A stretch of 64,000 nucleotides of DNA from UBA1433 sp964581565. GTDB lineage: Bacteria > Bacillota > Clostridia > Eubacteriales > UBA1433. A program made the position numbers and the translations under genes. The DNA is taken from positions 1-64,000 of the forward strand of contig CAZOOZ010000001.1 in NCBI GenBank assembly GCA_964581565.1, given 5' to 3'. Shown here in pieces: positions 1 through 8,090 of the stretch (position 1 is the first letter of the stretch; each line of letters begins with the position of its first letter). Under the pieces are notes generated by a model. It had not been told where the DNA came from, searched no databases, and saw nothing but the letters and a program-made list of their open reading frames with translations.

Positions 1-279
1 AAATATTTGGGAGCACCTGGTGAAGGAAAACAATGGCATCATATTGTTGAGCAGTCTCAAATAAAAAAATCAGGATTTAGTCCTATTCTAATACATAATA
101 CAAATAACTTAATAGCAATTGATAAAGATATACATGCAAAAATCACAGGTTATTATAATAGGACAACACTTGATTTTACAAATGGCAAAAGCGTTAGAGA
201 TTGGTTGGCAGGACAAAGCTATGAGGAACAATATAATTTTGGACTAAATGTTATGAGGCAATTTGGTGTTGGTAAGTAA
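1..279 (+). CDS. C-terminal end of a polymorphic toxin, HNH-like nuclease domain (5' truncated by window edge)
   Basis: The reading frame is open from base 1, so this is the last 92 residues of a longer protein. The visible part carries a WHHIVEQ motif (residues about 12-18), then a HNTNN-x-IAI segment and an H-containing helix (KDIHAKI). This is the layout of HNH/WHH-type nuclease tips at the C-terminus of Rhs-like and other polymorphic toxins. It ends 28 bases before a DUF2019-type gene, which is the usual toxin-immunity order. Inference: a secreted or contact-delivered DNase or RNase toxin tip whose conserved N-terminal delivery part lies upstream of the window. The exact nuclease subfamily and its substrate are not decidable from this fragment. 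A TTG at 7 is an in-frame codon, not a convincing start. Confidence 0.7.
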   Translation, partial: KYLGAPGEGKQWHHIVEQSQIKKSGFSPILIHNTNNLIAIDKDIHAKITGYYNRTTLDFTNGKSVRDWLAGQSYEEQYNFGLNVMRQFGVGK

Positions 280-307
280 AAAATAATATTACTTGAGGTA
301 GGATCAA

Positions 308-703
308 ATGAAAAAAAATATATCACCTGAAGAGATAATAGATAAGTATATTGAAATAGGAACGATATTAAAAGAAACAACTTTGAGTGGAGATTATAAA
401 AAAGGCAACAAAGAAAGAAATAAAATTATTAAATTATTCAAATTATTGGAGGCTGATTTAGAACTTGCTAGAAGAACTTTGCCAGAATTATTTTATAATG
501 AAAATGTTGTGACCAGTAATAAAGCGGCTGCACACTGTCTCTCGCTTAACATATGTGTAGATGAAGCATTAAGAGTATTAAAAAATGCTAAGGATGATGA
601 AAAAAATGGAATATTCGGTTTCGAGGCCGAAATGACATTAAAAGTCTGGCACAAGCAAGGATATTTAAAAGTATATCCAGAGCAAAAGATATATGAAATG
701 TAG
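308..703 (+). CDS. DUF2019-type putative immunity protein
   Basis: A 131-residue, mostly helical, soluble protein. The C-terminal half has the pattern AAAHCLSLNI...DEALRVL...GFEAEMTLKVW, which I recognise as the DUF2019 family, small proteins common beside polymorphic toxins. The upstream sequence has a GAGG-like ribosome site. It lies 28 bases after the HNH-like toxin end, so the likely role is binding and neutralising that toxin in the producing cell. Pairing is inferred from adjacency. A hairpin-containing repeat (728-788) follows the stop codon and may end the transcript. Confidence 0.65.
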   Translation: MKKNISPEEIIDKYIEIGTILKETTLSGDYKKGNKERNKIIKLFKLLEADLELARRTLPELFYNENVVTSNKAAAHCLSLNICVDEALRVLKNAKDDEKNGIFGFEAEMTLKVWHKQGYLKVYPEQKIYEM

Positions 704-727
704 GATAATTTAATAGCAGTTAGTTTG

Positions 728-788
728 CAGGCATATAGAAAAGTAAAAAAACCTACTGTATGCCTGTATTTTATTATCACGATGTTGA
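728..788 (+). repeat. Copy A of a two-copy intergenic repeat beginning with a hairpin
   Basis: Inverted arms CAGGCATA (728-735) and TATGCCTG (759-766) form a stem. They are followed by a 22-base stretch reading TATTTTATTATCACGATGTT then GA. The same arrangement recurs at 2394-2444 with only two changes in the 22-base stretch, while the loop differs. Sitting just after the DUF2019 gene and rich in T after the stem, it may act as a terminator. The conserved flank beyond the stem suggests it was duplicated along with a toxin/immunity cassette. Confidence 0.6.
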
Positions 789-833
789 ATAAAGCAAGAT
801 TATAAAATATGATAGTTGTAAACATTTATATAG

Positions 834-1216
834 ATGTTTTTAACAAGGCATGCATGGTGGCATTGTGCGATTGGGGCTGCTATAGTAGTAGGAACAGCAG
901 TCGCGGTTGTTCTTACAGCAGGCGGAGCGCTTCTCGCATTGGCAGCGGTTGCATCAGTGGCAGGCGGCACCGTAGCGGCAACAACGGCTTCGACCGTGGC
1001 GGCAGGAACGTTTATTGGGACATCGATGGGAGAGAATACAGATTCTCAAGTGGAAAGAGAATTGATTTTATTGATTTTGAAAATAAAGTCATCTATGAGC
1101 TAAAGTCATATAATCCAAGAGCAATGCGCCAAGGATACAAACAATTAAATCTATATTTACAAGAAGTAGAGCAAATGAATGGTGTTGGATGGACTACAAA
1201 ATTAGAAGTTTATTAA
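834..1216 (+). pseudogene. Frameshifted toxin fragment: glycine/alanine-rich hydrophobic stretch joined out of frame to a nuclease-like tip
   Basis: From 834 one frame encodes HAWWHCAIGAA followed by about 50 hydrophobic Ala/Gly/Val-rich residues, typical of the region before the tip in Rhs-like toxins. That frame degenerates at about 1030 and stops at 1103. From about 1019 another frame continues to a stop at 1216 and encodes KRIDFIDFENKVIYELK then NPRAMRQGYKQLNLYLQ, a pattern seen in restriction-endonuclease-fold toxin tips (D...E-x-K). No single frame covers both parts, so the gene is broken by an indel or an imperfect recombination join. The hydrophobic part is clearly more GC-rich than its surroundings. 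No good start or ribosome site is visible. A putative immunity gene follows 11 bases later. Confidence 0.7.
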
Positions 1217-1227
1217 AAGATAAAATT

Positions 1228-1659
1228 ATGAAAAAAAAAGAATTTAAACAATCATTAACTGAAGTTTTAAATCAATATGGGTTTTATTTAAAAGGGAATA
1301 ACTATATTTTACGAACTAAAGATTTAATTATTGTAATAGCAACCCAAAAGTCAAATTTTGATAATAGTTATTATATAAATTATGGATTCTTAATAAAATC
1401 GTTAAATCCAAACTTAACGAAACCAAAAGATAACGATTGTGATGTATTTGGCAGATTCATATTTAACATTAATGGTAATGTGTATAATAGCGTTAATATA
1501 GATGATTTTGATACGAAAGAATTTTCATTAGCTTTAACGAAGTGTATTGAAAATGTAATTAAGCCTATCATTGATAATGGATTAAAGAAATATTTTGAAA
1601 TTTATCCGGAAGCTATTAATGTAGTATCATTAAAAGTTAAAGAATATCTTGAGATATAA
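1228..1659 (+). CDS. DUF4304-type putative immunity protein
   Basis: A 143-residue soluble protein beginning MKKKEFKQSLTEVLNQYGF, then KGNNYIL, which resembles DUF4304 proteins found next to polymorphic toxins. I use the ATG at 1228 rather than the in-frame ATG at 1189, because 1189 lies inside the preceding toxin frame while 1228 falls 11 bases after that frame's stop. No strong ribosome site is visible, so it may be translated by coupling to the toxin gene. Its partner toxin is now frameshifted, so it may be an orphan immunity gene kept against toxins of neighbours. Family assignment is from pattern memory only. Confidence 0.6.
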   Translation: MKKKEFKQSLTEVLNQYGFYLKGNNYILRTKDLIIVIATQKSNFDNSYYINYGFLIKSLNPNLTKPKDNDCDVFGRFIFNINGNVYNSVNIDDFDTKEFSLALTKCIENVIKPIIDNGLKKYFEIYPEAINVVSLKVKEYLEI

Positions 1660-1755
1660 AAGTAAAATTAGAATAACCGATGATTTTGCTATATATTAAT
1701 CTTATATAACTTGTATATATATTGTGCTAAACCACAGAAGTAGGAGGAGTTTGCC

Positions 1756-2202
1756 TTGAAAATTCTAACAATTCAAGAATTATTGTTACTTAATCAGTAT
1801 GTACAAGGGGTCGTGTCTAAAAGTGAAGTAACTAAATGGTTTTTAGCTCTGAAAGAAACGGAAAAACAATCAGTAGTGAAGAATATATGGGCATTAGCTA
1901 TTCAAGCACAGGTTATAGAGAGTGATATTCAAGATGCTATTGGAGCAGCTGGCTTAAAGCCGACACAGACTCCTGTGGTTATGATTTCAAAGGGGAACGT
2001 CTCATTACACAATAGAGGATACAAGCTTTCTATATTAAAGGATACCGTACTTAATCAAGCTTTTTTTCTTGTATTAGAATGTTTTGCTATAGCAGAGCGA
2101 AGAAGAAAGGAAAAAGAAGATCCATTAAATTGTAATCACTGGTGGCATAAAGATCTTTCAGATGAGCGAATTATAAAAGAGATATTAGAAAAATATTCAT
2201 AA
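1756..2202 (+). CDS. DUF5958-type putative immunity protein
   Basis: A 148-residue soluble protein. Features that point to DUF5958 are the segment QAQVIESDIQDAI-x-AAGLKPT-TPVV in the middle, an AERRR stretch, and a closing CNHWWHKDLSD motif. The start is a TTG preceded by AGGAGG with 8-9 bases of spacing. It stands 96 bases after the DUF4304-type gene, in an AT-rich gap with no toxin gene between them. Inference: an orphan immunity gene. An in-frame stretch of another immunity-like protein begins right after its stop codon (2203-2367). Confidence 0.6.
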   Translation: MKILTIQELLLLNQYVQGVVSKSEVTKWFLALKETEKQSVVKNIWALAIQAQVIESDIQDAIGAAGLKPTQTPVVMISKGNVSLHNRGYKLSILKDTVLNQAFFLVLECFAIAERRRKEKEDPLNCNHWWHKDLSDERIIKEILEKYS

Positions 2203-2367
2203 GTTACTATTGATAATCAAACCATAAAAGAGAAACATATTTTTAAAACCATTGATGCCCCTAGAAGCAGACCGTTTGTTTCCGATGAGTTCAGGCAAAG
2301 AGTGATCATGAATGATTTAAAAGGGTTTGATTTTGAGTTGGCGTGGGATAGCGAGGCACAGCATTAA
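2203..2367 (+). pseudogene. 3' remnant of an immunity-like gene
   Basis: The bases after the DUF5958 stop stay open in the same frame for 54 codons and encode KEKHIFKTIDAPRSRPFVSD, then FRQRVIMNDLKGFDFELAWD. This looks like the C-terminus of Imm11/Imm43-type proteins (VSD-x-F...GLxGFxFE-x-VW). There is no start codon with a ribosome site, so I read it as the tail of a gene whose 5' part was replaced by the DUF5958 gene. It ends 26 bases before the second copy of the hairpin repeat. Confidence 0.5.
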
Positions 2368-2393
2368 ATTATATCGAAATAACCAATACTTCA

Positions 2394-2444
2394 CAGGCAT
2401 ATGAATAAATACCATATGCTTGTATTTTATTATTACGATATTGA
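2394..2444 (+). repeat. Copy B of the two-copy intergenic repeat
   Basis: Arms CAGGCATATG (2394-2403) and CATATGCTTG (2413-2422, one G-T pair) are followed by TATTTTATTATTACGATATT and GA, almost identical to the flank of copy A at 728-788. It closes the immunity remnant and marks the right edge of the accessory region. From 2445 to 2555 I see no gene: only a short minus-strand open stretch of about 23 codons without a recognisable product. Confidence 0.6.
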
Positions 2445-2555
2445 CTTTATACCATATAACTCAGGCGTTGGACCAATTATATAGCGGTTTTTGCGGTGAT
2501 ATCCAAAAATTCTCTGTTGTCATTTTGTGTAATCATATATTCCTCTAAAGGCTTG

Positions 2556-4082
2556 CTACAGCCAGTATTTTCTGTCAAGACTTCGATACTGCACCGCTTC
2601 GGCGATATGCGGGGTTTTGATTTCTTCGCTGTTGTCAAGGTCGGCAATCGTGCGCGCGAGTTTTAGAATTCGGTGATAAGCACGGCTGCTCAAATTCAGG
2701 GAAATAAAAGCTTTTTTCATCAGCCGTTCTTCATTTTCCCCAAGTCTGCAATAGCGCTCTATCTGCCTGGGATTCAGCGATGAGTTAAACAAAGTTTTTG
2801 TGCCTTTGTATCTTTGAAGCTGAATACTGCGCGCATGATTGACACGTTTTTTGATGCTCTGTGAGCTTTCCGTTTTAGCGCGGTCTTTTAATTTATCGTA
2901 ACTCGTGGATGGCACCTCGATGTGGATATCGATTCTATCCAGCATAGGGCCCGAGATTTTGCCTAGATAGCGTTTGATTTCGTTGGATGAACAATGACAC
3001 TTATTGGATTCATCACCAAAATAACCGCACGGGCACGGGTTCATGCTCGCAAGCAGCATAAAGGAAGACGGGTATGTGATCGTGGCATTCACACGCGAGA
3101 TCGTGACAATTTTATCTTCCAGCGGTTGGCGCAGTGCTTCGAGAGATGTTTTCTGGAATTCTGGCAATTCGTCTAAAAAAAGCACGCCTAAATGGGCCAG
3201 CGAAACCTCGCCCGGTCGCGGAATGCGCCCGCCGCCTGTGAGTGAAGTATCGCTTATCGTGTGATGTGGGGAGCGGAAAGGACGCGATGTGATCAGCGGC
3301 GTCTCTCTTTTTAAAAGCCCGGCGATGCTGTATATTTTTGTCACTTCGAGGGATTCGTCTCTTGTCATATCGGGCAGAATGGAAGGAAAGCATCTGGCGA
3401 GCATTGTTTTGCCGCTTCCCGGAGGGCCTATCATGAGCATGTTGTGAGCGCCTGCGGCGGCAACTTCCATGGCTCGTTTGGCATTTTCCTGGCCTTTCAC
3501 GTCCGAGTAATCCAAGCTGAATACTTGCTCGGCAAGCTGTTGTGTGGGTTCCAGTGGTTCAATGTCTGTCTGCCCGCTTAGAAACTCTGCAAGCTCTTTC
3601 AAGTTTTTTATGGCAATGATTTCAATGCCTTCAATCAGGCAGGCTTCCAGCCTGTTTTCATATGGTACGATTACGCGGTGCATGTGGTGGCGTTTGGCTT
3701 CGATGATCATCGGCAGCGTGCCATCCACACCCCGAATAGAACCGTCTAAAGCGAGTTCGCCGAAGGCAAGCGTGTTATCTAAATCGATGCTTGGGGATAA
3801 CTGGGAAGAAGAAAGAAGTATTCCCAGCGCGATCGGCACATCATAAAGCGTGCCTTCTTTTTTAATGTTGCCGGGTGCGAGATTAACGGTGATGCGTTTG
3901 GTCGGTAATTGAAAACCGCTGTTTTTTAAAGCCGATGCAATTCTGTCTTTGGATTCCTTCACGCTGGCATCGGGCAGACCTACCGTAATAAAAGTCGGCA
4001 TGCCTTTTACGATATCTGTCTCAATGTGAATTAAATATCCATCGACACCAATTAAAGTACAGCTTTTAATATTTGACAGCAT
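2556..4082 (-). CDS. comM: YifB/ComM family Mg-chelatase-like AAA+ ATPase
   Basis: A 508-residue cytoplasmic ATPase. An N-terminal ChlI-like domain (about 15-140) is followed by an AAA+ module with Walker A GPPGSGKT (about 220) and a Walker B-like VLFLDELPEF. A Cys-rich CPCGYFGDESNKCHC segment and a C-terminal Mg_chelatase_C region complete the family architecture. In other bacteria ComM is a helicase that helps incoming single-stranded DNA branch-migrate during transformation. The divergent neighbour dprA has a role in the same process. I choose the ATG at 4082, 8 bases after AGAGG, over the upstream GTG (4091), which overlaps that ribosome site. Confidence 0.9.
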   Translation of the reverse strand: MLSNIKSCTLIGVDGYLIHIETDIVKGMPTFITVGLPDASVKESKDRIASALKNSGFQLPTKRITVNLAPGNIKKEGTLYDVPIALGILLSSSQLSPSIDLDNTLAFGELALDGSIRGVDGTLPMIIEAKRHHMHRVIVPYENRLEACLIEGIEIIAIKNLKELAEFLSGQTDIEPLEPTQQLAEQVFSLDYSDVKGQENAKRAMEVAAAGAHNMLMIGPPGSGKTMLARCFPSILPDMTRDESLEVTKIYSIAGLLKRETPLITSRPFRSPHHTISDTSLTGGGRIPRPGEVSLAHLGVLFLDELPEFQKTSLEALRQPLEDKIVTISRVNATITYPSSFMLLASMNPCPCGYFGDESNKCHCSSNEIKRYLGKISGPMLDRIDIHIEVPSTSYDKLKDRAKTESSQSIKKRVNHARSIQLQRYKGTKTLFNSSLNPRQIERYCRLGENEERLMKKAFISLNLSSRAYHRILKLARTIADLDNSEEIKTPHIAEAVQYRSLDRKYWL

Positions 4083-4105
4083 TTCTATCACCTCTTATAA
4101 TGAAC

Positions 4106-4134
4106 AATATACACTACCGTAGTTGCCATTTCAA
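4106..4134 (-). promoter_or_regulatory. Predicted sigma-A promoter of comM
   Basis: On the minus strand, TTGAAA (4134-4129) and TATATT (4111-4106) are separated by 17 bases, about 25 bases before the comM start. Confidence 0.6.
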
Positions 4135-4141
4135 GTGGTAT

Positions 4142-4171
4142 TTGAAGAAAATCAAACAAATGTTCTATGTT
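4142..4171 (+). promoter_or_regulatory. Predicted sigma-A promoter of dprA
   Basis: TTGAAG (4142-4147) and TATGTT (4166-4171) with an 18-base spacer. The AGGAG ribosome site at 4176-4180 lies almost at the expected transcript start, so the leader would be very short. Confidence 0.4.
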
Positions 4172-4193
4172 GTATAGGAGTATATGAAAAGAT

Positions 4194-5294
4194 ATGAATA
4201 TGGATATATACTGGTTTTGGCTTAATGGAATAGAAAAACTGACCCCGCTGAAAATAAATAAACTGCTTGAAAAGTATCAGGACGCTTATGCCGTCTATAA
4301 TGCTCCCTACGAAGAGCTCATCGTCGCAAATATTCTTGACGCTAAACTTATTGAAAATATTGTATGCAGCAAAGATTTGACAAAAGCAAAAGAAGAAATG
4401 GAGCAGTTACAAAGAAAGAATATTTCTTTTATCACTCCTGCGAGCACATCGTATCCGCTTAATTTAAAAAATATTTATAATAATCCGTTAATACTCTATC
4501 AAAAAGGAGAGTATACTTTTACGGATGAGGATATTTATGTGGCGATCATCGGTTCCAGAAAAGCAACGCAATATGGCGTGCGCACAGCGCAGAAAATTAG
4601 CTGCGAGCTTGCCAAACGGGGAATTATTATCGTCAGCGGCATGGCATATGGCATTGATGCGGCGGCGCACAGAGGAGCGCTGGATGCAGGAGGGAAAACA
4701 GTGGCTGTCATGGGATGCGGAATCGATAATATATATCCCAAAAGTAATGAAGTATTATATAAAGAAATTTTAAGGAACGGCTGTGTGATTAGTGAGTACC
4801 CGCCGGGCACTGAAGCGGCGCCTTATATGTTCCCCGCGCGCAACCGCATTATCAGCGGATTGTGCGAAGGATGTGTCATTGTGGAAGCGGCGCAAAAGAG
4901 CGGCGCGCTTATTACAGCCAAGCTTGCGCTCGAGCAAAACAGAGAAGTTTTTGCCGTGCCGGGTAATATCACAAGCCCTGAGAGCTGCGGCACAAACGAA
5001 CTCATTAAAAACTGCGCGGCAAAACTCATTACATCCTATGAAGATATCTTAGCCGAACTGGTACCTTCTTTTAATAAACAGTTCGTTGAAGAAAAGCCTG
5101 CGCAAAAGGAAGAACCTTTGAGTATGAACGAAGAAGAAGCTGCACTCTATAAGCTGATTTTAAAGGGAATCAATACAATAGATGAGCTTGCAGTCTCGGC
5201 AAGTACAACAACCTCCAATGTCTCTGCGATTTTGACAATGATGGAAATCGGCGGTATAGTATATAAAGATAAAGGAAAATTTTGCATTTTATAA
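4194..5294 (+). CDS. dprA: DNA processing protein DprA (Smf)
   Basis: A 366-residue protein that in the family binds single-stranded DNA and loads RecA during natural transformation. An N-terminal helical SAM-like part (1-70) precedes a Rossmann-type domain with VAIIGSRKATQYG, IIIVSGMAYGIDAAAH, GCGIDNIYP, FPARNRIISGL and GALITAKLALEQ motifs, and a C-terminal winged helix (about 305-366, ending YKDKGKFCIL). ATG 4194 is the only start in this frame after a stop at 4185-4187. Its AGGAG site is 13 bases away, which is long. A second ATG at 4184 in another frame sits closer to the same site and opens a 13-codon peptide overlapping the gene start. Confidence 0.95.
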   Translation: MNMDIYWFWLNGIEKLTPLKINKLLEKYQDAYAVYNAPYEELIVANILDAKLIENIVCSKDLTKAKEEMEQLQRKNISFITPASTSYPLNLKNIYNNPLILYQKGEYTFTDEDIYVAIIGSRKATQYGVRTAQKISCELAKRGIIIVSGMAYGIDAAAHRGALDAGGKTVAVMGCGIDNIYPKSNEVLYKEILRNGCVISEYPPGTEAAPYMFPARNRIISGLCEGCVIVEAAQKSGALITAKLALEQNREVFAVPGNITSPESCGTNELIKNCAAKLITSYEDILAELVPSFNKQFVEEKPAQKEEPLSMNEEEAALYKLILKGINTIDELAVSASTTTSNVSAILTMMEIGGIVYKDKGKFCIL

Positions 5295-5322
5295 TTGCAA
5301 TTAAAAATTTCTTTGCTATAAT
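5295..5322 (+). promoter_or_regulatory. Predicted sigma-A promoter of topA
   Basis: TTGCAA (5295-5300), a 16-base spacer and TATAAT (5317-5322). It starts right after the dprA stop codon and gives a leader of about 40 bases. Confidence 0.6.
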
Positions 5323-5369
5323 AATTTTTCGTTAGAGACTATAAAAACATGAACGGAAGAAGGAGGAAT

Positions 5370-7451
5370 ATGAAAACTTTAGTAATAGTGGAATCTCCGG
5401 CAAAAGCCAAAACAATCAAAAAATATCTGCCGGCAGATTGCAAAGTGGAAGCATCTATGGGGCACATTATCGATTTGCCGAAAGAACAAATGGGTGTTGA
5501 TATAGAGAATAATTTCAAACCGAGATATATTCCTCTAAGCGATAAAAAAGAAGTCCTAAAAAGACTGAAAGAAGCGGCGAAAAGCAGTGAAAATATTATT
5601 CTTGCAACAGACCCGGACAGAGAAGGGGAAGCCATCAGCTGGCATATAGCAAATTATTTGGGCGTTGATGTCAATGGCGATGCAAGAGTCGAATTTCATG
5701 AAATAACAAAAAATGCGGTTTCAAAAGCATTTGAAAATAAAAGAAAAATTGACATGAACTTAGTAAATTCTCAGCAGGCACGAAGAATCCTGGACAGACT
5801 TGTTGGGTATAAGCTAAGTCCTTTTTTATGGCAGAAGATTAAAAAAGGCCTCAGTGCCGGCAGAGTGCAGTCGGCGGCAACGCGTATTGTGGTAGACAGA
5901 GAACAGGAAATAAAAGATTTTGTGCCGAAAGAATACTGGCAAATTTCAGCTTTTCTTTCCAAAAAAGATGATAATAAAACTTTTGAGGCAAAATTCTACG
6001 GACTAAATGGTAAAAGAGCAGAAATAAATAATGAAGAAGCGGCAAAGGATGTTCTGGAAAGAATAAAAGATGGACACTATATCGTTGACGCAATCAAACA
6101 GGGTAAAAAACAGCGTAACGCACCGTTCCCATTCACAACCAGCACACTTCAGCAGGAAGCCAATAGAAAATTAGGATTTACCACAAAGAAAACAATGATG
6201 GTCGCCCAGCAACTTTATGAAGGAGTCGATGTTGAAGGGCTGGGGTATACAGGCTTGATTACGTATTTGCGTACGGATTCTGTTCGTATTTCAGAAGAAG
6301 CTAAGAATGAATGTTTAAAATTTATTACGGAAAATTATGGCAGTGATTATGCAATGTATGCAAGAAAAAAGACGGCAAAGAAAAACAATGTGCAAGATGC
6401 GCATGAAGCCATACGGCCCACCTCGGTGATGCATACGCCGCAAAGCCTTGCAGGCTCTCTGAGCAAAGATCAGGCAAGACTCTATGAACTCATCTATAAA
6501 CGTTTTATAGCCTCCAATATGAAGCCGGCGCTCTATGATGTGCTTACTGTGGACATTGCATGCAACAACGTTATGTTTCGTGCAAGCGGCTCGGTGGTCA
6601 CATTTGACGGATATTTAAAAGTATACAACAATAAAACGGATGAAGATGAAGAAAATATGCTTCCGGTTCTGTCTGTGGGCGAAGTTTTGAAGTTGAAAAA
6701 ATTAACGCACGAGCAAAAGTTTACGCTCCCGCCTGCAAGATATACGGAAGCGTCGCTTGTAAAGACGATGGAAGAAAAAGGCATCGGTCGTCCGAGTACT
6801 TATGCGGCTACGATTGCGACGATTCAAAACAGGGCGTATGTGAAAATGGAAGATAAAAAATTTATACCCACTGAGTTAGGCGTGCTCGTGACAAATATTA
6901 TGAAGGAAAATTTCAGGGAAATCGTTGACTTGGATTTTACAGCCCAAATGGAAAATAATCTGGATAAAATAGCCGAAGGGCAGGAAAACTGGGTTGAAAT
7001 CGTACGCGATTTTTATACAAACTTTGAGAAAGAATTAAAAGAGGCGCAGACGATCGAGAAAATAAAAATTCCCGACGTGATAAGTGATGAAATATGTGAT
7101 AAATGTGGCAGCCATATGCTGATAAAAGAAGGAAGATATGGAAAATTTTTGGCTTGCCAGGCATTTCCGAAATGCAAAAACATTAAGCCGATACTTGAAG
7201 AAGTGAAGGCCTCATGCCCGAAATGCGGCGCACCGTTAGTAAAGAAGAAAACCAAGAAAGGCAAAATCTTTTATGGATGCTCCAAATATCCAAAGTGTGA
7301 TTTTTCTACATGGGATATCCCGTCAAAGGAAGTCTGCCCCACATGCGGCAATTTGAAATTTAAAAAAAGCAGGGCAAAGAATGCCGAGCCATATTGCTTG
7401 ATTTGCAACCAAAGTGAAGACGAGAAAACAGACGGCGCACAGAAAGAATAA
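5370..7451 (+). CDS. topA: DNA topoisomerase I (type IA)
   Basis: A 693-residue enzyme that relaxes negative supercoils by a transient 5'-phosphotyrosine link. Seen in order: Toprim domain (VIVESPAKAKTI at the start; LATDPDREGEAISWH near 80), the catalytic tyrosine in GLITYLRTDS (about 300), and three C-terminal zinc ribbons (CDKCG...CKN, CPKCG...CDF, CPTCG...CLIC). I choose ATG 5370 behind AGGAGG rather than the in-frame ATG at 5349. In many Firmicutes trmFO and xerC follow topA; here hslV comes next after 94 bases. Confidence 0.97.
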   Translation: MKTLVIVESPAKAKTIKKYLPADCKVEASMGHIIDLPKEQMGVDIENNFKPRYIPLSDKKEVLKRLKEAAKSSENIILATDPDREGEAISWHIANYLGVDVNGDARVEFHEITKNAVSKAFENKRKIDMNLVNSQQARRILDRLVGYKLSPFLWQKIKKGLSAGRVQSAATRIVVDREQEIKDFVPKEYWQISAFLSKKDDNKTFEAKFYGLNGKRAEINNEEAAKDVLERIKDGHYIVDAIKQGKKQRNAPFPFTTSTLQQEANRKLGFTTKKTMMVAQQLYEGVDVEGLGYTGLITYLRTDSVRISEEAKNECLKFITENYGSDYAMYARKKTAKKNNVQDAHEAIRPTSVMHTPQSLAGSLSKDQARLYELIYKRFIASNMKPALYDVLTVDIACNNVMFRASGSVVTFDGYLKVYNNKTDEDEENMLPVLSVGEVLKLKKLTHEQKFTLPPARYTEASLVKTMEEKGIGRPSTYAATIATIQNRAYVKMEDKKFIPTELGVLVTNIMKENFREIVDLDFTAQMENNLDKIAEGQENWVEIVRDFYTNFEKELKEAQTIEKIKIPDVISDEICDKCGSHMLIKEGRYGKFLACQAFPKCKNIKPILEEVKASCPKCGAPLVKKKTKKGKIFYGCSKYPKCDFSTWDIPSKEVCPTCGNLKFKKSRAKNAEPYCLICNQSEDEKTDGAQKE

Positions 7452-7466
7452 TATTTCAAATAATTA

Positions 7467-7495
7467 TTTAAAAATTCAGTATATTGTGATAAATT
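7467..7495 (+). promoter_or_regulatory. Possible promoter of hslV-hslU
   Basis: TTTAAA (7467-7472), a 17-base spacer and TAAATT (7490-7495) in the AT-rich gap after topA. Weak match. Confidence 0.35.
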
Positions 7496-7545
7496 AATAG
7501 GCATAAAGCCAGATAAAAAATGAACATAAGTTCAGGGGGATAAAA

Positions 7546-8076
7546 ATGTTTCATGCAACGACTATAGTGGCAGTTAAAAAAGGCAATGTTTCAGCAATGG
7601 CCGGAGACGGTCAGGTCACACTCGGAGAACATACCGTTATAAAGCACGGGGCTGTAAAAGTGAGAAAAATTTATAAGGATAAAGTTTTGGTTGGGTTTGC
7701 AGGTTCGGTCGCGGATGCGTTTGCTCTCTCTGATAAGTTTGAAGCGAAGCTGGAATTTTACGGAGGCAATTTAAATCGTGCGGCTGTGGAGCTCGCCAAG
7801 GAATGGCGTACAGATAAAGCGCTTAGAAAATTGGAAGCGCTGCTTATTGCGATGGATAATGAAAACATGCTCGTCATAAGCGGCACAGGGGAAGTGATTT
7901 CACCGGATGATGATGTTATTGCGATCGGCAGTGGCGGCATGTATGCTTTAGCCGCGGCTAAAGCGCTCAAGACTTATTCCGATTTAGATGCTGAGCAAAT
8001 CGCGTATCAAGCGATGAAAATCGCATCTGAAATTTGTGTATATACAAATAACAATATAAAAGTAGAAAGACTGTAA
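7546..8076 (+). CDS. hslV: ATP-dependent protease proteolytic subunit HslV (ClpQ)
   Basis: A 176-residue proteasome-beta-like peptidase. It begins MFHATTIVAV, so removal of a short propeptide exposes the catalytic N-terminal threonine of TTIVAV. AGDGQVT and a late GSGGMYALAAA segment are family hallmarks. Unlike B. subtilis ClpQ, which uses serine, this copy keeps threonine. It works as a double hexamer with HslU, encoded 14 bases downstream. Confidence 0.96.
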   Translation: MFHATTIVAVKKGNVSAMAGDGQVTLGEHTVIKHGAVKVRKIYKDKVLVGFAGSVADAFALSDKFEAKLEFYGGNLNRAAVELAKEWRTDKALRKLEALLIAMDNENMLVISGTGEVISPDDDVIAIGSGGMYALAAAKALKTYSDLDAEQIAYQAMKIASEICVYTNNNIKVERL

Positions 8077-8090
8077 CAGGAGGTCACCTC

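Noticed and set aside
2470..2550. Short minus-strand coding stretch between the toxin region and comM
   Set aside because: About 23 codons, no start with ribosome site, and no recognised product.
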